A DNA stretch of 64,000 bases, taken from the NCBI RefSeq assembly GCF_011250515.1, contig NZ_JAANOP010000003.1:248001-312000 (forward strand), given 5' to 3'. The position numbers were made by a program, and so were the translations under genes. Under the pieces are notes generated by a model. It was not told the DNA's origin. It made no database searches and worked only from the letters and a program-made list of their open reading frames with translations. Positions 60,439 through 64,000 of this stretch are shown here, piece by piece; position 1 is the first letter of the stretch; each line of letters starts with the position of its first letter. This DNA comes from Aquirufa ecclesiirivi (GTDB lineage Bacteria; Bacteroidota; Bacteroidia; Cytophagales; Spirosomataceae).

Positions 60439-62106
60439 ATGAGCAACGAAACGATCATATTTTCCATGGAAAGGGTCTCCAAAACGATCCCTCCACAGAA
60501 AACCATTTTAAAAAATATTTACCTTTCATTCTTTTATGGAGCCAAAATTGGTGTGCTCGGTCTCAATGGTTCAGGTAAGTCTACTTTACTTCGAATTATT
60601 GCGGGCATCGATAAATCCTACACAGGGGAAGTCGTCTTTTCTCCTGGATATACCGTCGGTTTATTGGAACAAGAACCACAATTGGATCCCAATAAAACTG
60701 TATTGGATGTTGTAGAAGAAGGTGTAGCCGAAATTAAAAACTTGTTGAGGGAATTTGATGAAATCAATGAGGCCTTTGCAGAACCCGATGCAGACTTTGA
60801 CAAATTATTATCTCGACAAGGCGAAGTGCAAGAAAAATTAGATCATTTCAATGCTTGGGAACTAGATAACCGTTTGGAAAAGGCGATGGATGCATTGCGT
60901 TGTCCACCATCCGATGCCCTTATTAGTACCTTGTCGGGGGGAGAAAAAAGACGTGTAGCCTTATGCCGCCTCTTACTTCAAGAGCCTGATGTCTTATTAC
61001 TCGATGAGCCGACCAACCACTTGGATGCGGAGTCCGTTTGGTGGTTAGAAGAACATTTACGTCAATACAAAGGAACGGTCATTGCAGTAACCCACGATCG
61101 TTACTTCTTGGATAATGTAGCTGGTTGGATTTTGGAACTAGACCGTGGTGAAGGTATTCCTTGGAAAGGAAATTATACCTCTTGGTTGGAGCAAAAGCAA
61201 AACCGTTTGGCCCAAGAGGAAAAAACGGAGTCGCGTCGTCAGAAGACTTTACAACGAGAATTGGAATGGGTAAGAATGGCTCCTAAAGCACGACAAGCCA
61301 AATCTAAAGCGCGTATCGGCGCCTATGAAAAACTCCTTTCGGAAGAAAATAAACAGAAAGAAGATAAATTAGAACTCTATATCCCTGCAGGTCCACGTTT
61401 GGGAAATAAGGTCATTGAAGTACAAGGTGTTTCTAAATCATATGGGGACAAATTACTTTTTGAGAACTTAAGTTTTTCATTGCCTCCTGCGGGTATTGTC
61501 GGTATTATCGGACCCAACGGTGCGGGTAAAACTACTTTGTTTAAACTCATCACAGGACAGGTACAACCCGATACAGGAAGCTTTGAGGTAGGAGAAACGG
61601 TACAACTAGCCTATGTGGATCAGGAACACCATCAATTAAAAGCTGAAAAATCTGTTTTTGAAACTATTTCAGATGGAAATGATTGGGTGATGTTGGGTGG
61701 AAAGCAAAGTAATGCACGTGCCTACGTGAGTAAATTCAATTTCAACGGAGCTGATCAAGAGAAAAAAATCGGCAACCTTTCTGGTGGAGAACGTAACCGA
61801 GTGCATCTATCCATGATGTTAAAAGAAGGTGCTAACGTATTACTTCTGGATGAGCCAACCAACGACTTGGATGTAAATACACTCCGTGCCCTGGAAGAAG
61901 GTTTGGAGAATTTTGCGGGTTGTGCGGTGGTCATCTCTCACGATAGGTGGTTCTTAGACCGTATCGCTACCCATATTTTAGCCTTTGAAGGTGACTCTCA
62001 GGTTACTTGGTTTGAAGGGAATTATTCAGAATACGAAGAAGCTAGAAAAAAACGCTTGGGCAATGACATTAACCCTAAGCGTATCCGATACAAGAAAATA
62101 AACTAA
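60439..62106 (+). CDS. ettA: Energy-dependent translational throttle protein EttA
   Basis: 555 residues; ABC-F ATPase that binds the ribosomal E site and gates early elongation according to ATP/ADP ratio. Two ABC modules: Walker A GLNGSGKSTLLRII (about 40) and GPNGAGKTTLFKLI (about 357); signatures LSGGEKRRVALCRL and LSGGERNRVHLSMM; Walker B LLLDEPTNHLD and LLLDEPTNDLD. The arm subdomain typical of EttA lies about 93-130 (AEIKNLLREFDEINEAF), and the linker between modules is basic. Followed at once (0 bp gap) by a DUF486 gene. Confidence 0.94.
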   Translation: MSNETIIFSMERVSKTIPPQKTILKNIYLSFFYGAKIGVLGLNGSGKSTLLRIIAGIDKSYTGEVVFSPGYTVGLLEQEPQLDPNKTVLDVVEEGVAEIKNLLREFDEINEAFAEPDADFDKLLSRQGEVQEKLDHFNAWELDNRLEKAMDALRCPPSDALISTLSGGEKRRVALCRLLLQEPDVLLLDEPTNHLDAESVWWLEEHLRQYKGTVIAVTHDRYFLDNVAGWILELDRGEGIPWKGNYTSWLEQKQNRLAQEEKTESRRQKTLQRELEWVRMAPKARQAKSKARIGAYEKLLSEENKQKEDKLELYIPAGPRLGNKVIEVQGVSKSYGDKLLFENLSFSLPPAGIVGIIGPNGAGKTTLFKLITGQVQPDTGSFEVGETVQLAYVDQEHHQLKAEKSVFETISDGNDWVMLGGKQSNARAYVSKFNFNGADQEKKIGNLSGGERNRVHLSMMLKEGANVLLLDEPTNDLDVNTLRALEEGLENFAGCAVVISHDRWFLDRIATHILAFEGDSQVTWFEGNYSEYEEARKKRLGNDINPKRIRYKKIN

Positions 62107-62478
62107 ATGAGAGGAGTCATCACCATTGCATTGCTCGTATTATCCAATGTCTTTATGACCTTGGCTTGGTATGGGCATTTACAATGGAAAGAAAGTTCCT
62201 GGCTGAAGCATGCGGGCATTTGGACCATCATATTTTTCAGCTGGGGACTCGCCTTTTTTGAATATATGATGCAAGTACCTGCCAATCGAATTGGATTTAA
62301 AGATAATGGCGGCCCTTACTCCTTTTTTGAATTAAAAACCATTCAAGAAGCTATTTCCCTAATAGTCTTCACCCTTTTTCTTATTTTCGTTGTCAAGTCC
62401 GAAAAACTAGCTTGGAATCATTTCTTGGGATTTGGCCTAATACTTCTGGCAGTTTATGTTATTTTTAAAAAATGGTAA
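62107..62478 (+). CDS. DUF486 / DMT-family small membrane protein
   Basis: 123 residues with four transmembrane helices: ITIALLVLSNVFMTLAWYGHL at the start, HAGIWTIIFFSWGLAFFEYMM, then the conserved QVPANRIGF segment (as in DUF486: PANRxG) and EAISLIVFTLFLIFVV. It is part of the drug/metabolite transporter superfamily; substrate unknown. The start codon directly follows the ettA stop, so the two are translated in series. An amino-acid or multidrug role is not supported. Confidence 0.85.
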   Translation: MRGVITIALLVLSNVFMTLAWYGHLQWKESSWLKHAGIWTIIFFSWGLAFFEYMMQVPANRIGFKDNGGPYSFFELKTIQEAISLIVFTLFLIFVVKSEKLAWNHFLGFGLILLAVYVIFKKW

Positions 62479-62508
62479 ACTCCAAAGGGATAAAAAATTA
62501 CTGATACA

Positions 62509-63468
62509 ATGGAATCTAGAGAAAAAATAAATGCCCTCTTACAGGAGATGAGTAAAGTAGTAGTAGGCCAAGAAAGGTTGATCAATCGACTGTTAGTTGG
62601 CCTATTTACAGGAGGCCATGTGCTATTAGAAGGTGTTCCAGGCTTAGCAAAAACCTTGACCATTAATACATTAGCTAAAATTCTCGATCTCAACTTTCAC
62701 CGTATTCAATTTACCCCAGATTTATTACCCGCCGATTTGGTAGGTACCATGATTTACAATCCTCTAAAAAATGAGTTTGAAGTAAAAAAGGGACCTATTT
62801 TTGCTCAAATCATCTTGGCGGATGAAATAAACCGCGCCCCTGCTAAAGTACAATCTGCCTTGTTGGAGGCCATGGCAGAAAAACAAGTAACTATCGGTGA
62901 CACTACCTATCCTTTAGATAAACCCTTTTTGGTTTTAGCTACTCAGAATCCTGTAGAACAAGAAGGAACATTTCCCTTACCTGAAGCTCAAGTAGATCGC
63001 TTCATGCTGAAAGTATTCCTGAATTACTTAGACAAAGAACAGGAATTAGAAGTGATGCGTAAAATGTCGAACATGGACTTCCAATATGAAGTGAAAACCA
63101 TGATGAATTTGGAAGATATTCAAAAAATCAGAAAGGAAATCAACCAGATTACGATCAGTGAAACCCTTGAAAAATACATCATTGAGCTCATTTTTGCTAC
63201 TCGAAATCCCGCCGAATATGGATTAGTTCAAGAAGCCAATTACATCCAATTCGGTGCTTCTCCACGGGCAAGTATCCACTTAAATCTTGCCGCAAAAGTG
63301 ATGGCCTATTTGGAAGGACGAGATTATGTGTTGCCTGAGGATATCAAGGAAATGGCCCCCGACGTATTAAATCATCGCATCATATTAAATTATGTGGCGG
63401 AAGCAGATAATATAAGTACGCTTCAGATTATCCAATCGATTTTAAGTAGCGTGGCGATTAATCGCTAA
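62509..63468 (+). CDS. MoxR-family AAA+ ATPase
   Basis: 319 residues. AAA+ chaperone-like ATPase of the MoxR group. Walker A is HVLLEGVPGLAKTLTINTLA, Walker B IILADEINRAPAKVQ, with the FPLPEAQVDRFMLKVF arginine finger segment and a C-terminal lid domain (about 230-319, ending LQIIQSILSSVAINR). MoxR genes in this phylum usually precede DUF58 and von-Willebrand-domain genes (Bat operon). Here the next gene is an exported esterase, 41 bp away, so the usual partners are missing. N-terminal AVVGQERL (VVVGQERLINRLL) is typical. Confidence 0.9.
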   Translation: MESREKINALLQEMSKVVVGQERLINRLLVGLFTGGHVLLEGVPGLAKTLTINTLAKILDLNFHRIQFTPDLLPADLVGTMIYNPLKNEFEVKKGPIFAQIILADEINRAPAKVQSALLEAMAEKQVTIGDTTYPLDKPFLVLATQNPVEQEGTFPLPEAQVDRFMLKVFLNYLDKEQELEVMRKMSNMDFQYEVKTMMNLEDIQKIRKEINQITISETLEKYIIELIFATRNPAEYGLVQEANYIQFGASPRASIHLNLAAKVMAYLEGRDYVLPEDIKEMAPDVLNHRIILNYVAEADNISTLQIIQSILSSVAINR

Positions 63469-63509
63469 GTCTACGGGTATATTTGACCCCTGATTTTCTT
63501 TTATAGACA

Positions 63510-64000
63510 ATGAAAACACTGTCTATGAAAACTCGCCTATTATTCCTTTTTATAAGCTTGGCTCTTTTTAGTTTCCAAGCCTCAGAGCCACTACGGGTTT
63601 TTCTCATTGGAGATTCTACCATGGCAGATAAGGTTCCAGCAGATTATCCTGAAACAGGCTGGGGTATGCCTTTTGCTCATTTATTCAATGAAGCTGTTGA
63701 AGTTCAAAACCATGCCTATAACGGTCGGAGTACCAAAAGCTTTCGTCGCGAAGGTAGATGGGCTAAGGTATTCCAACAAATTAAAAAGGGTGATTATGTG
63801 TTCATCCAATTTGGCCATAATGATGCCAAATTTTCCGATACGAGCCGATATGCCGCTGCACAAACCGATTACCGTGAAAACCTGACTCGCTACGTAAAGG
63901 AAACCCGTTCTAAAGGGGGGATTCCTGTACTATTAACCTCCATACAAAGAAGAAAATTTGACTCTACAGGTACATTCGTGGACCAACATGGCGAATACCC
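63510..64000 (+). CDS. Exported CE12-type SGNH esterase (5' part)
   Basis: The frame is open to the window edge, giving the first 163 codons. A signal peptide (about 1-26, KTRLLFLFISLALFSFQAS) is followed by the SGNH hydrolase blocks: block I LIGDSTMADKVP with the catalytic Ser, GWGMPFAHLF, block II NGRSTKSFRREGRW, and block V/III IQFGHNDAKFSD. These are typical of rhamnogalacturonan acetylesterase (CE12), which deacetylates pectin-type chains. The catalytic Asp/His pair lies beyond the edge. The second ATG at 63525 is an alternative start. Confidence 0.9.
   Translation, partial: MKTLSMKTRLLFLFISLALFSFQASEPLRVFLIGDSTMADKVPADYPETGWGMPFAHLFNEAVEVQNHAYNGRSTKSFRREGRWAKVFQQIKKGDYVFIQFGHNDAKFSDTSRYAAAQTDYRENLTRYVKETRSKGGIPVLLTSIQRRKFDSTGTFVDQHGEY

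Noticed and set aside
1-64000. Defence island, insertion sequence or integrated element
   Set aside because: No transposase, integrase, restriction or toxin-antitoxin gene is recognised and composition appears uniform along the window.

Overview
The window comes from a low-GC, densely packed chromosome of a Bacteroidota bacterium, most likely of the order Cytophagales. Evidence for this includes promoter-like TAnnTTTG elements in place of classical -10 boxes, almost no Shine-Dalgarno sites, type IX secretion C-terminal sorting domains, an ExbB-ExbD-ExbD-TonB operon, PnuC, and 3-keto-sugar/Gfo-Idh-MocA genes. A compact freshwater genus would fit, but genus cannot be proven from the sequence. 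Nothing looks like a prophage, insertion sequence, CRISPR array or defence island. The content is mainly housekeeping and metabolic.

Layout. 1-3.8 kb: 3' end of pdxJ, a secreted repeat protein, an ECF sigma factor overlapping a small ORF, then nth-pnuC. 3.9-5.2 kb: an operon of a DksA/TraR-like protein, a holin-like membrane protein and a small membrane protein, followed by a perfect 33-bp palindrome and a 20-bp tandem repeat. 5.2-10.6 kb: prfB with its canonical +1 frameshift, lpdA, a DUF1080 hydrolase with a Tat-type oxidoreductase, a PaiB-like gene and tRNA-Ser(GGA). 10.9-14.2 kb: siroheme-dependent nitrite/sulfite reductase with a C-terminal HEPN-like domain, cobA and ridA. 14.3-16.6 kb: heptose kinase and moaA, divergent from moaD. 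16.7-21.5 kb: nuoL and nuoM standing alone, a TM2 protein and a Tat-type sugar isomerase. 21.7-25 kb: a 1088-residue type IX secreted protein. 25.1-32 kb: an SDR gene, then one minus-strand operon exbB-exbD-exbD-tonB-small membrane protein-PstS-like lipoprotein-TPR protein.

32.4-42.7 kb: DUF721/DciA-like gene, a three-gene glycan set (GT2, polysaccharide deacetylase, GT87), LD-carboxypeptidase, YifB/ComM, a thioredoxin-like protein, M28 peptidase, an ftsZ outside a division cluster, and cutC. 42.8-48.7 kb: a DUF2795 protein, glpD, a YfgM-like TPR protein, ribH, lysC and serS. 48.7-52.5 kb: a two-component system divergent from a secreted type IX protein, then an intergenic spacer with three palindromes. 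52.5-64 kb: ruvB, glpF-glpK, a 40-residue lipoprotein behind an arginine-decarboxylase-like gene, mpl, a DUF349 protein, ettA, a DUF486 protein, a MoxR ATPase and the start of a CE12-type esterase.

Functional links. glpF-glpK and the separate glpD give glycerol uptake and oxidation. The reductase and cobA give siroheme-dependent sulfite or nitrite reduction. The ExbB/ExbD/TonB operon energises outer-membrane import. Observations most worth a second look are a family of 33-bp palindromes (16-1-16) in three spacers, the HEPN-reductase fusion, the orphan nuoLM pair, the isolated ftsZ, the extended TonB operon, several promoter-proximal palindromes, and convergent genes that share a TTAA double stop. 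I did not find a clearly new multi-gene system.
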